Assembly: GCF_014644415.1 (NCBI RefSeq)
Contig: NZ_BMKQ01000001.1
Coordinates: 400,569-464,568, forward strand
From: Marmoricola endophyticus
GTDB lineage: Bacteria > Actinomycetota > Actinomycetes > Propionibacteriales > Nocardioidaceae
DNA: 64,000 bases
Direction: 5' to 3'
Shown: one piece after another, positions 27,831-37,078 of the stretch
How the letters are laid out: the number at the start of each line of letters is the position of its first letter
Numbering within the stretch: position 1 is the first letter of the stretch
Translations under genes and position numbers: made by a program
Notes under the pieces: generated by a model
What the model was told of the DNA's origin: nothing
The model's input: only the letters and a program-made list of their open reading frames with translations
Database searches by the model: none

Positions 27831-28826
27831 ATGGGCACAGAGCTTCTCGACTCCCACGGCCGGGTCGCCCGTGACCTGAGGGTCTCATTGACCGACCGGT
27901 GCAACCTGCGGTGCAGCTACTGCATGCCCGCCGAGGGGCTCGACTGGTTGCCGACCGACGACGTCCTCACCGACGAGGAGGTCGTCCGCCTGGTCCGCAT
28001 CGGCGTCGAGCGGCTCGGTGTGCGCGAGGTGCGGTTCACCGGCGGCGAGCCGCTGCTGCGCCGGTCGCTGCCCGAGATCGTCGCCGCCTGTGCGGCCCTG
28101 CAGCCCCGGCCCGAGCTGTCGATCACGACCAACGCGCTCGGCCTCAAGCGCAACGCGCAGACCCTCGCCGACGCCGGCCTCGACCGGGTCAACGTCAGCC
28201 TCGACACCGTGCGCGCCGACACCTTCGCCACCATCACGCGCCGCGAGCGCCTCCACGACGTGATCGACGGGCTGGCCGCCGCGAAGGCCGCGGGGCTCAC
28301 CCCGGTGAAGGTCAACGCGGTCCTGCTGCGCGGGATCAACGACGACCAGGCGCCGGAGCTGCTCCGGTGGTGCCTGGACCAGGGCTACGAGCTGCGGATC
28401 ATCGAGCAGATGCCGCTCGACGCCCAGCACGACTGGAGCCGTGCGCAGATGGTGACCGCGGAGGAGATCCTGGCGTCGCTGCAGTCGGCGTTCGTCCTCG
28501 AGCCCGCGGTCGAGCCGCGCGGCAGCGCCCCGGCCGAGCTGTGGACCGTCGACGGCGGCCCAGGGACCGTCGGGGTCATCGCCTCGGTGTCCCGCCCGTT
28601 CTGCGGCGACTGCGACCGGGTGCGGCTGACCGCCGACGGCCAGGTCCGCAACTGCCTCTTCGCGCGCGAGGAGTCCGACCTGCGCGCCGCGATGCGCTCG
28701 GGCGTCTCCGACGACGACCTCGTGGAGCGCTGGCAGCGCGCCATGTGGACCAAGCGGCCCGGTCACGGCATCGACGACCTGACCTTCCTGCAGCCCAGCC
28801 GGCCGATGTCCGCGATCGGCGGCTGA
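27831..28826 (+). CDS. moaA: GTP 3',8-cyclase MoaA
   Basis: 331 residues. The radical-SAM cluster is CNLRCSYC near residue 24, and the C-terminal second iron-sulphur cluster cysteines lie in CGDCDRVRLTADG and RNCLF. The protein ends in Gly-Gly (SAIGG), the tail needed for activity in this family. It converts GTP to the 3',8-cyclo intermediate, the first step of molybdenum cofactor synthesis. The ATG start follows a TAGACT hexamer by 7 nt. No other moa genes are in the window. Confidence 0.96.
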   Translation: MGTELLDSHGRVARDLRVSLTDRCNLRCSYCMPAEGLDWLPTDDVLTDEEVVRLVRIGVERLGVREVRFTGGEPLLRRSLPEIVAACAALQPRPELSITTNALGLKRNAQTLADAGLDRVNVSLDTVRADTFATITRRERLHDVIDGLAAAKAAGLTPVKVNAVLLRGINDDQAPELLRWCLDQGYELRIIEQMPLDAQHDWSRAQMVTAEEILASLQSAFVLEPAVEPRGSAPAELWTVDGGPGTVGVIASVSRPFCGDCDRVRLTADGQVRNCLFAREESDLRAAMRSGVSDDDLVERWQRAMWTKRPGHGIDDLTFLQPSRPMSAIGG

Positions 28827-28842
28827 CCCGCCGACCGCGTCC

Positions 28843-29046
28843 TCAGGACCCGACGGGCACGACGTCGCGCAGGAAACCCCGCGCGCCGAGGAAGTCGCTC
28901 AGGCTCTCCCGGTGCTCCGCGCACGCCAGCCACACCTTGCGCCGCTCCGGCGTGTGCAGCCGCGGGTTGTTCCAGCGGAGCTCGAAGGCCGCGTCGGCGC
29001 GACAGCCCTTCGCCGAGCAGGTCAACGCCTCCCTCTGGTCACCCAT
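28843..29046 (-). CDS. Small Cys/His protein (actinobacterial 'acetone carboxylase' family)
   Basis: 67 residues with possible zinc-binding residues: CSAKGC near residue 9 and CAEHRE near 41, between which is the conserved RWNNPRLHTPERRK. Such small proteins are common in actinobacteria and often labelled acetone carboxylase by name transfer, although they contain no such enzyme domain. ATG 29046 is supported by GAGAAT 6 nt upstream; the longer frame crosses the hairpin. It converges on moaA with a 16-bp gap. Function unknown. Confidence 0.75.
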   Translation of the reverse strand: MGDQREALTCSAKGCRADAAFELRWNNPRLHTPERRKVWLACAEHRESLSDFLGARGFLRDVVPVGS

Positions 29047-29104
29047 GGCGGCATTCTCGCGTGCCCGGCCGGGGACGCAGTCACCAGGGCCGACGGAAGC
29101 CAGT

Positions 29105-29142
29105 GAGTGCCGGGCGGCTACGGGGGGAGCCACCCGGCACTC
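29105..29142. terminator. Hairpin between DUF3099 gene and small Cys/His gene
   Basis: A 15-bp stem with one mismatch (GAGTGCCGGGCGGCT against AGCCACCCGGCACTC) around an 8-nt loop lies downstream of the DUF3099 gene. It lacks a T-tract, so termination is likely but not certain. A wider imperfect pairing (GTGAGTG with CACTCAC near 29170) may extend it. Confidence 0.55.
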
Positions 29143-29252
29143 GTCGTGCCCGGACGGGGGAGACCGGACACTCACTCACGATCATGTCATGTGTGACGTT
29201 GCGCGGCACGTCTTCGACCGCACGAGGAGCCGACTTCGTCCCTAGAGGTGAG

Positions 29253-29546
29253 TCACGAGCCGCCGGTGAGGTGACGGCGCTCGACACCCGGAGACTCCAC
29301 CGCACCGGCCGGCGCGGGAGCGGTGACCGCGTTGGCCGCCACCACGGCGATGTACGGGAGCACCAGTGCGGCGCCGATGAGGACGTACAGCAGCCAGCCG
29401 TGGCCCACGAGGATGGCGCCGAGGAAGCAGACCACACGCAGCGACATCGACAAGAGGTACTTGCGCTGGCGACCGGCCAGCTCCTCGGCACGGCTCTGGG
29501 GCGCCGAGGTGACGTTGACGACCTCGTCGGTGCGCGCGCGTGCCAT
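29253..29546 (-). CDS. DUF3099 family membrane protein
   Basis: 97 residues with two membrane helices (MSLRVVCFLGAILVGHGWLL and LLYVLIGAALVLPYIAVVAAN) and a basic N-terminal segment containing QSRAEELAGRQRKYL. This matches small DUF3099 proteins widespread in actinobacteria. ATG 29546 lies 7 nt after TACGCT (29554-29559, minus), supporting a leaderless start. It diverges from dodecin. No function is established. Confidence 0.8.
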   Translation of the reverse strand: MARARTDEVVNVTSAPQSRAEELAGRQRKYLLSMSLRVVCFLGAILVGHGWLLYVLIGAALVLPYIAVVAANAVTAPAPAGAVESPGVERRHLTGGS

Positions 29547-29666
29547 GGTCTCGAGCGTACGTCGGCCGCAGCTCCCCGCCACCACCCGGGACGGTAGGTC
29601 CACCGGGAGGCACCGACAGGTGGCATCCTGCGGAGTCCGCCGTACCCCTCAGCACAGGAGACCCGC

Positions 29667-29879
29667 ATGTCCGACCGCACCTACCGCCTCTCCGAGATCG
29701 TCGGAACCTCCCAGGAGGGCATCGACGAGGCGATCCGCAACGGCATCTCCCGGGCGTCGAAGACCCTGCGCCACCTCGACTGGTTCGAGGTCGAGGGCGT
29801 CCGCGGCCAGGTCAAGGACGGCGAGGTCGAGCACTTCCAGGTGACCATGAAGATCGGGTTCCGCCTCGAGGACGAGTGA
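29667..29879 (+). CDS. Dodecin flavin-binding protein
   Basis: 70 residues, full length for dodecins, which form hollow 12-mers that store or buffer flavins. The typical order is YRLSEIVGTSQEGIDEAIRN, ASKTLRHLDWFEV with the flavin-stacking Trp, then GQVKDGEVEHFQVTMKIGFRLE. ATG 29667 has AGGAG 7 nt upstream. The fabG gene follows 42 nt later from its own promoter. Confidence 0.93.
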   Translation: MSDRTYRLSEIVGTSQEGIDEAIRNGISRASKTLRHLDWFEVEGVRGQVKDGEVEHFQVTMKIGFRLEDE

Positions 29880-30632
<753 letters not shown>

Positions 30633-30648
30633 GGAAGAGGAGTACGAC

Positions 30649-31419
30649 ATGGGCATTCTCGACGGCAAGCGGATCCTGGTCGCGGGGGTCACGATGGACT
30701 CCTCCATCGGCTTCGCGACGGCCAAGGTCGCCCAGGAGCAGGGGGCCCAGGTCGTGGTCTCCAACTTCGGCCGCGCACTCGGCATCACCCGGCGCATCGT
30801 CAACCGGCTCCCGGAGCCCGTGCCCGTGGTCGAGCTCGACGTGACCGACGAGGACCACCTCGCCCGGCTCCCCGAGGCCCTCGGCGAGCACCTGGACGGG
30901 CTGGACGGCGTGGTGCACTCGATCGCGTACGGCAACCCGGAGACCCTGCTGGGCGGCAAGTTCGTCGGCGGACCGTGGCCCGACGTGGCGCAGGCGGTGC
31001 AGGTCTCGGCGTACTCCCTGATGTCGCTGACGCAGGCCTGCGCCCCGCTGATGAGCCAGGGCGGCTCGGTCGTCGGCCTGACCTTCGACGCGACCGTGGC
31101 CTGGCCGGCGTACGACTGGATGGGCGTGGCCAAGGCCGGGCTGGAGTCCTGCTCGCGCTACCTGGCGCGCGACTACGGGCCCCAGGGGATCCGGGTCAAC
31201 CTGGTGTCCGCCGGTCCGCTGAAGACCCTCGCCGCGAAGGCGATCCCGGGCTTCGAGGACCTCGAGACGATGTGGGACGGGCGCTCGCCCCTCGGCTGGG
31301 ACAACACGGACCAGACCCCGACGGCCAAGGCGGTCGTCGCGCTGCTCTCGGACTTCTTCCACGCGACGACCGGCGAGATCGTGCACGTCGACGGCGGCTA
31401 CCACGCCATGGGGGCGTGA
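30649..31419 (+). CDS. fabI: Enoyl-ACP reductase (InhA/FabI)
   Basis: 256 residues with the enoyl-ACP reductase variant of the short-chain fold: an N-terminal ILVAGVTMDSSIGFATAK nucleotide loop and the YDWMGVAK active-site Tyr/Lys spaced by six residues. It performs the last reduction in each elongation cycle. An AAGAGGAG ribosome-binding site precedes ATG 30649. Operon with fabG. Sequence layout is closer to mycobacterial InhA than to enterobacterial FabI. Confidence 0.94.
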   Translation: MGILDGKRILVAGVTMDSSIGFATAKVAQEQGAQVVVSNFGRALGITRRIVNRLPEPVPVVELDVTDEDHLARLPEALGEHLDGLDGVVHSIAYGNPETLLGGKFVGGPWPDVAQAVQVSAYSLMSLTQACAPLMSQGGSVVGLTFDATVAWPAYDWMGVAKAGLESCSRYLARDYGPQGIRVNLVSAGPLKTLAAKAIPGFEDLETMWDGRSPLGWDNTDQTPTAKAVVALLSDFFHATTGEIVHVDGGYHAMGA

Positions 31420-31480
31420 GCCTCGTCTCGACCGGCTCGTTCCGCACGCGGAGCGGTCGTCGGCCTGGGAGGCTCCTCGC

Positions 31481-31987
31481 ATGACCGCCCGCACGCTCCT
31501 GCTGATGCGGCACGCCCGGGCCGAGGGCTTCGCCGACGACGACCACTCCCGCCGGCTGACCGAGAGCGGCGCCCGTGACGCGGTTGCGACGGGCCGGTGG
31601 CTGGCTGCCCACGCGCCGGCGGTCGACCTGGCCCTGGTCTCCTCCGCGGTGCGCGCCCGGGAGACGTTCGCCGGCGTGGGCGACGGAGCGTCCCTGGACC
31701 TCGAGCCCCACGTCGAGGACGCGATGTACGCCGCAGCCGAGGACTCGGCCCTCGAGGTGCTGCGCGCCGTTCCGGACGCGACCGGCACCGTGCTCTGGGT
31801 CGGCCACAACCCGACCGTCGCGATGCTCGCGCAGGCGCTCTCCGACGAGGACTCCGACCCCGACGCGCTGGTGTCGCTCACCCGGGGCTACCCGACCGCC
31901 GCGGTCGCCGTGCTCTCGCTCAGCGGGCCGTGGTCGAGCCTCGCGGCGGGGACGGCGCGACTGACGGCACTCCACGCACCGGACTGA
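31481..31987 (+). CDS. SixA-type histidine phosphatase
   Basis: 168 residues. It has the short RHG-like motif LLMRHARAEG at the N-terminus (His nucleophile), DLALVSSAVRARETF in the middle and VLWVGHNPTVAML with the second His. This size and pattern fits SixA-like phosphohistidine phosphatases. The target is unknown. ATG 31481 follows a GGGAGG box by 8 nt. The 61-bp gap after inhA includes a GTCTCGACCGGCTCG stretch similar to repeat family A. Confidence 0.83.
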   Translation: MTARTLLLMRHARAEGFADDDHSRRLTESGARDAVATGRWLAAHAPAVDLALVSSAVRARETFAGVGDGASLDLEPHVEDAMYAAAEDSALEVLRAVPDATGTVLWVGHNPTVAMLAQALSDEDSDPDALVSLTRGYPTAAVAVLSLSGPWSSLAAGTARLTALHAPD

Positions 31988-31997
31988 GCGGTCCCGC

Positions 31998-33233
31998 TCA
32001 GACCGGTGGCGCCGGCGTCGTGATCCCTGCCTGTGCGTCGGCCCACTCGACCTCTTCGCGACTGATCCCGAGGAGGTAGACGATCGTGTCGAGGTACGGC
32101 ACGTTGATCGCCGTCCGTGCCGCCTCGCGCACCCGGGGCTTGGCGTTGAACGCGATGCCGAGCCCGGCCGCCGCGAGCATGTCGAGGTCGTTCGCCCCGT
32201 CGCCGACGGCGACGGTGGCCTGCTCGGAGATGCCGGCCGCGCGCGCGAAGCGTCGCAGCGCGTCCGCCTTGCCGGCCCGGTCGACGACCTGACCCACGAC
32301 GCGTCCGGTCAGCCTCCCGTCGACGACCTCGAGCTCGTTGGCCGCGGAGAAGTCGATGCCCAGGTCGACCGCGATCCGGTCGGTGATCTGGGTGAACCCG
32401 CCGGAGACCATCGCGAAGCGGTACCCCAGGCGCTTGAGGGTGCGCACCATCGTCCGGGCGCCCGGCGTGAGCACGAGGTCGAGGTACACCTGCTCCAGGA
32501 CGGCCTCGTCGACCCCGGCCAGGAGGGAGACCCGCCGGCGCAGGCTCTCCTCGAAGTCCAGCTCGCCGCGCATCGCCTGCTCGGTGACCTCGGCGACCTC
32601 CGCCTCGCACCCCGCGTGGGCCGCGATCATCTCGATCACCTCGCCCTGGACCAGGGTCGAGTCGACGTCCATCACGACCAGCCGCGCACCTCGGGTGACC
32701 AGGCTCGCGGGCTGCACGGCCACGTCGACGTGCTGGGCGGCGGCCTCGGCCGCCAGCGCCACGCGCAGGTCGTCGGGGTCGGCCCCCGAGACGTGCAGCT
32801 CGATCGCCGTGACCGGGTAGCGCGCCATCCGCTCGATCCGGTCGATGTTCGCGCCGAGGGAGGCGACCCGCCCCGCCATCGCCGCGACCGCCTGGGAGGC
32901 GAGGGGGCTGCCGAGCACCGTGACCCGGGAGCGACCCTGCGGGCGGCGCGGGTTGTCCCCGGCGCCCTTCTCGACCTCGACCTGCATGTCGAGCTCGGCG
33001 GCGGCACGGCGTACGCGGTCCTCGAGGGCGCGCCACTCCCCGGGCGCGGCGACCAGCACGCCGAGCACCAGTCGACCGCGCAGCACGATCTGCTCGATGT
33101 CGAGGACGTCCACACCGTCGGTCGCGAGGCTGGCGAACAGCGAGGACGTGACACCAGGACGGTCCTTGCCGGTCAGCGTGATCAGCAGGGTGCGCGGGTC
33201 GCCACCGCTCGAGGCCGCAGGAGTCGTCGTCAT
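31998..33233 (-). CDS. serB: Phosphoserine phosphatase SerB with ACT domains
   Basis: 411 residues. The N-terminal 170 residues contain two ACT-like regulatory units (LLITLTGKDRPGVTSSLFA at the start). The HAD phosphatase follows: VMDVDSTLVQGEV with catalytic aspartates, MVSGGFTQI, and VGDGANDLDMLAAAGLG. It makes serine from phosphoserine, probably with feedback sensing by the ACT units. ATG 33233 is chosen because the family begins here; TACCGT lies 9 nt upstream. Confidence 0.95.
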   Translation of the reverse strand: MTTTPAASSGGDPRTLLITLTGKDRPGVTSSLFASLATDGVDVLDIEQIVLRGRLVLGVLVAAPGEWRALEDRVRRAAAELDMQVEVEKGAGDNPRRPQGRSRVTVLGSPLASQAVAAMAGRVASLGANIDRIERMARYPVTAIELHVSGADPDDLRVALAAEAAAQHVDVAVQPASLVTRGARLVVMDVDSTLVQGEVIEMIAAHAGCEAEVAEVTEQAMRGELDFEESLRRRVSLLAGVDEAVLEQVYLDLVLTPGARTMVRTLKRLGYRFAMVSGGFTQITDRIAVDLGIDFSAANELEVVDGRLTGRVVGQVVDRAGKADALRRFARAAGISEQATVAVGDGANDLDMLAAAGLGIAFNAKPRVREAARTAINVPYLDTIVYLLGISREEVEWADAQAGITTPAPPV

Positions 33234-33374
33234 CGCGGAGTCACGGTAGGGCATGACGGCGGCCGTACGAGAGACTCCGCCGGGCCGAGACCTGGCAGCG
33301 TCGCGTCACCGGCCGGCCCGGACTGTTATCTTCCGCACGTCTGTTTGCCCCTCCACCACCCCAGGGAGGTCGCC

Positions 33375-34817
33375 GTGCGGCGACTGCTCAGCTCCGGACT
33401 CGCAGCCGGTCTCATCCTCGCGTTCGCTCCTCTCGCGCAGGCGTCCTCGGCCCCTCACGTCACCACCGCCGCGAAGGCACCGTCGGCCGGCACCGCGGAG
33501 GGCAGCTACGCGGCTGTGGCTCCCGCGCGTCTCTACGACAGCCGTACCGCGATCGGTCGCCCGCTGCGCTCCGGTGAGGTCGTGACCGTGCCGGTCGCCG
33601 GCCGCTCGGGCGTCCCCTCGGCGAGCAACGTCGAGGCGGTCGTGGTCAACCTGACCGTCACCGGTCCGACGAAGCGCGGCGACCTCGCCGCCTTCCCGTC
33701 GAGCTCGACCGGAGCCGGCGTGTCCAGCCTCAACTTCGCCGCCGGAGACACCCGCGCCGCGCTCGCCACCGTGCCGGTCGGGGCGGACGGCGCGATCAAG
33801 GTGCGCCCGACGCTCCTCACCGGGGGCACCACCAGCGTGGTCGTCGACGTCCAGGGCTACTACGCCTCGGCCTCGGCGACGCCCGCGACGTCCACCGACG
33901 ACTACTTCGGCATCCCGCCGACCCGTGTCGTCGACACCCGCGAGCCCGACTCGAACGGCGAGGTCTTCGGCCCGCTGCAGCCCTACGACGTCGTGGTGGT
34001 CGACATCGGCCTCGCCGAGGACGACACCACCGACCCCGACGACGTCGACGCGCTCGCCGTCAACCTGACCGCCGTCGGCCCGACCGCACCCGGCTACCTC
34101 GTCGCCTACGACGGGGCCGCCGACACCCCGCCCGACACCTCGAACGTCAACTTCAAGCGGGGCGAGACAACGCCGAACAACGTCGTCGTCCCCGTCCAGA
34201 ACCTCCAGGACGACCAGGGCAAGTTCGTCCGCTTCGGCGTCGGCAACGGCAGCCAGGGCACGGTGAACGTCGTCGCCGACGTCGTCGGCGTCTACGCTCA
34301 CGACTCCACCGGCGGGCTGCGCTTCGAGCCCCTGGACGCACCCGTCCGCATCACCGACAGCCGGATCAAGCAGGGTCTGGCGGCGCCGCTCGGTCCGCGC
34401 CAGACCGGCACCGTCACGGCGCCGAGCACCGTGGCCACCCCCGGTGGCGACGACACCGTCGGTGCGACGCGGTCACTCGTGGGGACGGTCACCGCGGTGA
34501 AGGCCACCGCCGCCACGTTCCTCACCGCGTGGGCGGCCGACGAGACCCAGCCCGAGGTCAGCAACCTCAACCCGGCCGCGGGCCAGACGGTCGCCAACCA
34601 CGCCGTGATCGGGCTCTCCGACACCGGCGCCTTCAACCTCTACAACCAGAACGGACGTACGGACGTGCTCGTCGACGTCACCGGTCGTTTCACCGTGCCG
34701 ACGGCGGACGCCAGCCGGAGCGACGGGGTGGCGGCACAGAGGCGCAGCGTCCATCGTGACGACTTCCGTCCCGGCGCCTCGACGCTGAGCCAGGGCAAGG
34801 GCACCTGGCGTCCCTGA
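33375..34817 (+). CDS. Secreted protein of three tandem beta repeats
   Basis: 480 residues. A signal peptide (LLSSGLAAGLILAFAPLAQASS) precedes three repeats of about 140 residues. Each opens with an R-(L/V/I)-x-D-(S/T)-R motif (ARLYDSRTAIG, TRVVDTREPDS, VRITDSRIKQG), then AVVVNLTVTGP-, AVNLTAVGP- or VKATAATF-type strands, a S-N-(L/V)-N-F/P segment, and V-V-x-D-V-x-G-x-(Y/F). The third repeat diverges. Many actinobacterial surface or cell-wall enzymes carry such units as C-terminal repeats; here they stand alone. GTG 33375 has GGAGGT 4 nt upstream. A binding or structural role is inferred; no catalytic residues are seen. Confidence 0.75.
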   Translation: MRRLLSSGLAAGLILAFAPLAQASSAPHVTTAAKAPSAGTAEGSYAAVAPARLYDSRTAIGRPLRSGEVVTVPVAGRSGVPSASNVEAVVVNLTVTGPTKRGDLAAFPSSSTGAGVSSLNFAAGDTRAALATVPVGADGAIKVRPTLLTGGTTSVVVDVQGYYASASATPATSTDDYFGIPPTRVVDTREPDSNGEVFGPLQPYDVVVVDIGLAEDDTTDPDDVDALAVNLTAVGPTAPGYLVAYDGAADTPPDTSNVNFKRGETTPNNVVVPVQNLQDDQGKFVRFGVGNGSQGTVNVVADVVGVYAHDSTGGLRFEPLDAPVRITDSRIKQGLAAPLGPRQTGTVTAPSTVATPGGDDTVGATRSLVGTVTAVKATAATFLTAWAADETQPEVSNLNPAAGQTVANHAVIGLSDTGAFNLYNQNGRTDVLVDVTGRFTVPTADASRSDGVAAQRRSVHRDDFRPGASTLSQGKGTWRP

Positions 34818-34831
34818 GTCCGCCCGTCTCG

Positions 34832-34870
34832 CCGGCCGGCCCTGTCGCGCGACCGACAGCGGCCGGCCGG
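34832..34870. terminator. Bidirectional hairpin terminator
   Basis: CCGGCCGGCCCTGTCG pairs with CGACAG-C-GGCCGGCCGG around a 6-nt loop, with one bulged C. It fills the gap between convergent genes ending at 34817 and 34879, so it probably terminates both. Confidence 0.7.
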
Positions 34871-34878
34871 GTCGAGGC

Positions 34879-35607
34879 TCAACCGGAGCAGGCGGCCACC
34901 AGCGCGTGACGTGCTGAGCGCTCGAGCGGGTCGAGCGCCGATCGGCGGCGCTCGATCTCGGCCGCGCTGACCGCGGCGGACTCCGACTCACGAGCCAGGT
35001 CGACGATCGCCAGGCAGGTCACCGCGCGCTCCACGGCCGCGCGTCGGCGGGCGTCGTACGAGGGCGGGAGCGGCAGCGCGGTGCCGTCGCGCAGCGCCAT
35101 CAGCGCATCGGCCACCTCGGGGCTCCAGCGGGCGACGTCGAGATCGACCAGCTGCGCGGTCGTGCGGTGCAGGTCCAGGCGGAGGGCCTGGCCCGCCTCG
35201 CCCGGGTCGAGCGGCCGCGGCGTCGCTGCCGGGCGGGCCAGCCACGTGACCGCCTCCTCGGCCTCCTCCGGTACGAGCGCGACGGCAACGTCCCCGGTGC
35301 GGACCAGCACGGCCTGACCGGCGTCGAGGGCGGCCGCGTTGACGTCCGCCGGGCCGGCGAGGCCCACCGGGTCCCCCGGGACCGGCAGGGCCAGACCGAC
35401 CCAGCGGGCACCGCGGGCCCGGAGCTCGGCCACCGTCATGACCAGGGTGAGCGGGTCCGGGGCCAGGCCGGTCACCCGGTGGAGGACCTCGTCGGTGCCC
35501 AGGGCGTCGAGCATCTCCTCGGGGTGCGCCCCGCCGGACAGGCACGCGCCGAGCCAGCCGGCGAGCAGCGCGGAGACGGGCAGAGCGTGGTCGCGCGGCG
35601 TGCTCAC
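34879..35607 (-). CDS. Hypothetical actinobacterial protein
   Basis: 242 residues, not recognised. It is soluble, Ala/Leu-rich and acidic, with a helix-beta pattern (WLGACLSGGAHPEEMLDALG; WVGLALPVPGDPVGLAGPADVN) and a basic helical C-terminus. GTG 35607 is supported by TAGCCT (35615-35620, minus) 7 nt upstream. It diverges from an ABC ATPase gene across 55 bp. Similar proteins appear next to this ATPase in related genomes to my recollection, but I cannot assign a role. Confidence 0.6.
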   Translation of the reverse strand: MSTPRDHALPVSALLAGWLGACLSGGAHPEEMLDALGTDEVLHRVTGLAPDPLTLVMTVAELRARGARWVGLALPVPGDPVGLAGPADVNAAALDAGQAVLVRTGDVAVALVPEEAEEAVTWLARPAATPRPLDPGEAGQALRLDLHRTTAQLVDLDVARWSPEVADALMALRDGTALPLPPSYDARRRAAVERAVTCLAIVDLARESESAAVSAAEIERRRSALDPLERSARHALVAACSG

Positions 35608-35662
35608 GCCGGGAAGGCTATCCGGGGGCAGAACGGGACCAGCCGGGCGATAGGTTGGCGCC

Positions 35663-36481
35663 ATGGACGTCGTCGACCTGCGCGCGGTCAGCATCCGCCG
35701 TGGCGAGACGACGCTGCTCGACCGGGTCAGCTGGACCGTGGCCGAGGACGAGCGCTGGGTCGTCCTCGGGCCGAACGGCGCCGGCAAGACCACGCTCATG
35801 CAGCTGTGCGCCGCACAGCTGCACCCGTCGGAGGGCGTTGCCGCGGTCCTCGGGGAGACGCTGGGCTCGGTCGACGTCTTCGAGCTGCGCCCCAGGATCG
35901 GGCTGACCAGCGCCGCGGTCGCCGACCGGGTGCCGCGCGGCGAGGAGGTGCGCGACGTCGTCGTCTCCGCGGGCTACGCGGTGATCGGCCGGTGGCGCGA
36001 GGAGTACGACTCCCTCGACCACGACCGCGCGGCGGAGCTGCTGGCCCAGGTGGGTGCCGAGAGCCTGGCCAGACGGACCTTCGGCACGCTCAGCGAGGGC
36101 GAGCGCAAGCGGGTGCTCATCGCGCGCGCACTGATGACCGACCCCGAGCTGCTGATCCTCGACGAGCCCGCGGCCGGGCTGGACCTCGGCGGACGCGAGC
36201 GACTGGTGACCACGCTCGGCGACCTGGCCGCGGACCCGGCGTCGCCGGCGACCGTGCTGGTCTCGCACCACGTGGAGGAGATCCCGCCCGGGTTCACCCA
36301 CGGCCTGCTGCTGCGCGACGGCGCCGTGGTGGCCCAGGGGCCGCTCGACGAGGTGCTCACCGAGGAGCTGCTCTCGACGACGTACGAGATGTCGCTGCGG
36401 CTCGAGCGACACCTCGACGGACGCTGGGCGGCCCGGCGGCGTCCGACGTACTCGCCCGGACGACACGCGGCCGGTCGGTAG
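35663..36481 (+). CDS. Stand-alone ABC ATPase
   Basis: 272 residues. Walker A is GPNGAGKTT (about residue 38), signature TLSEGERKR (about 142), Walker B LLILDEPAAGLD (about 164) and switch VSHHVEEI. No permease gene is adjacent, and the E in LSEGE is as in ModF/YlmA-type molybdate or uncharacterised ATPases. Transport or a soluble role remains open. TAGGTT (35651-35656) lies 6 nt before ATG 35663. NfeD follows after 9 nt, with the ATPase stop forming part of the NfeD -10-like hexamer. Confidence 0.85.
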   Translation: MDVVDLRAVSIRRGETTLLDRVSWTVAEDERWVVLGPNGAGKTTLMQLCAAQLHPSEGVAAVLGETLGSVDVFELRPRIGLTSAAVADRVPRGEEVRDVVVSAGYAVIGRWREEYDSLDHDRAAELLAQVGAESLARRTFGTLSEGERKRVLIARALMTDPELLILDEPAAGLDLGGRERLVTTLGDLAADPASPATVLVSHHVEEIPPGFTHGLLLRDGAVVAQGPLDEVLTEELLSTTYEMSLRLERHLDGRWAARRRPTYSPGRHAAGR

Positions 36482-36490
36482 AGTCTGTCC

Positions 36491-36937
36491 ATGGACTGGT
36501 TCCGCGACCACGTGTGGGAGACCTGGCTGATCGCCGGTGCGGCCCTCGCGGTCGTCGAGATGCTGACGCTGGACCTCATCTTCGGGATGCTCGCGGTCGG
36601 TGCGGGCGTCGGCCTGGTCGCCGCGGTGCTCGGAGCACCGGTCGTGCTGCAGTTCGTCCTGGCCCTGGCCTCCGCGGTCGGCCTGCTCGCCTTCATGCGA
36701 CCCAGCCTGCTGCGGCGGCTGCACGGCGGACCCGACCTGATCACCGGACCCGCCAAGCTGATCGGCGCCCCGGTGCACGTCCTGACCGCCATGGGGCCGG
36801 GCCGGACGGGACGGGTCAAGCTCGACGGCGAGGAGTGGACGGCCGCGCCGTACGACGAGCTCGACGAGCTCGACGCCGGCGAGCGTGCCGAGGTGGTCGA
36901 GATCCGCGGCGCCACCGCGTACATCAGACGCGCCTGA
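36491..36937 (+). CDS. NfeD-like membrane protein
   Basis: 148 residues: two or three membrane helices (LIAGAALAVVEMLTLDLIFGMLAVGAGVG; LQFVLALASAVGLLAFM) then a small C-terminal OB-fold (LIGAPVHVLTAMGPGRTGRVKLDGEEWTA). This is the short NfeD type that teams with SPFH/stomatin proteins in membrane microdomains. The SPFH gene is 141 bp downstream. TAGAGT at 36479-36484, overlapping the previous stop, lies 6 nt before ATG. Confidence 0.87.
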   Translation: MDWFRDHVWETWLIAGAALAVVEMLTLDLIFGMLAVGAGVGLVAAVLGAPVVLQFVLALASAVGLLAFMRPSLLRRLHGGPDLITGPAKLIGAPVHVLTAMGPGRTGRVKLDGEEWTAAPYDELDELDAGERAEVVEIRGATAYIRRA

Positions 36938-37078
36938 CCTCGCTGCGCGCGTCGGCACCGGGAACTGGTCGGCGCGACGTCGTAGGCTCACCGCACGCCG
37001 CCGGGTTTGGCACCATCCATCCCGTCACGTACCTGGGTCGTCGCCCGACGACACCACCCCGAGCCGAGGAGCCCTGCC

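Noticed and set aside
28843-29046. True acetone carboxylase subunit
   Set aside because: The protein has 67 residues and zinc-finger-like cysteines, without carboxylase features.
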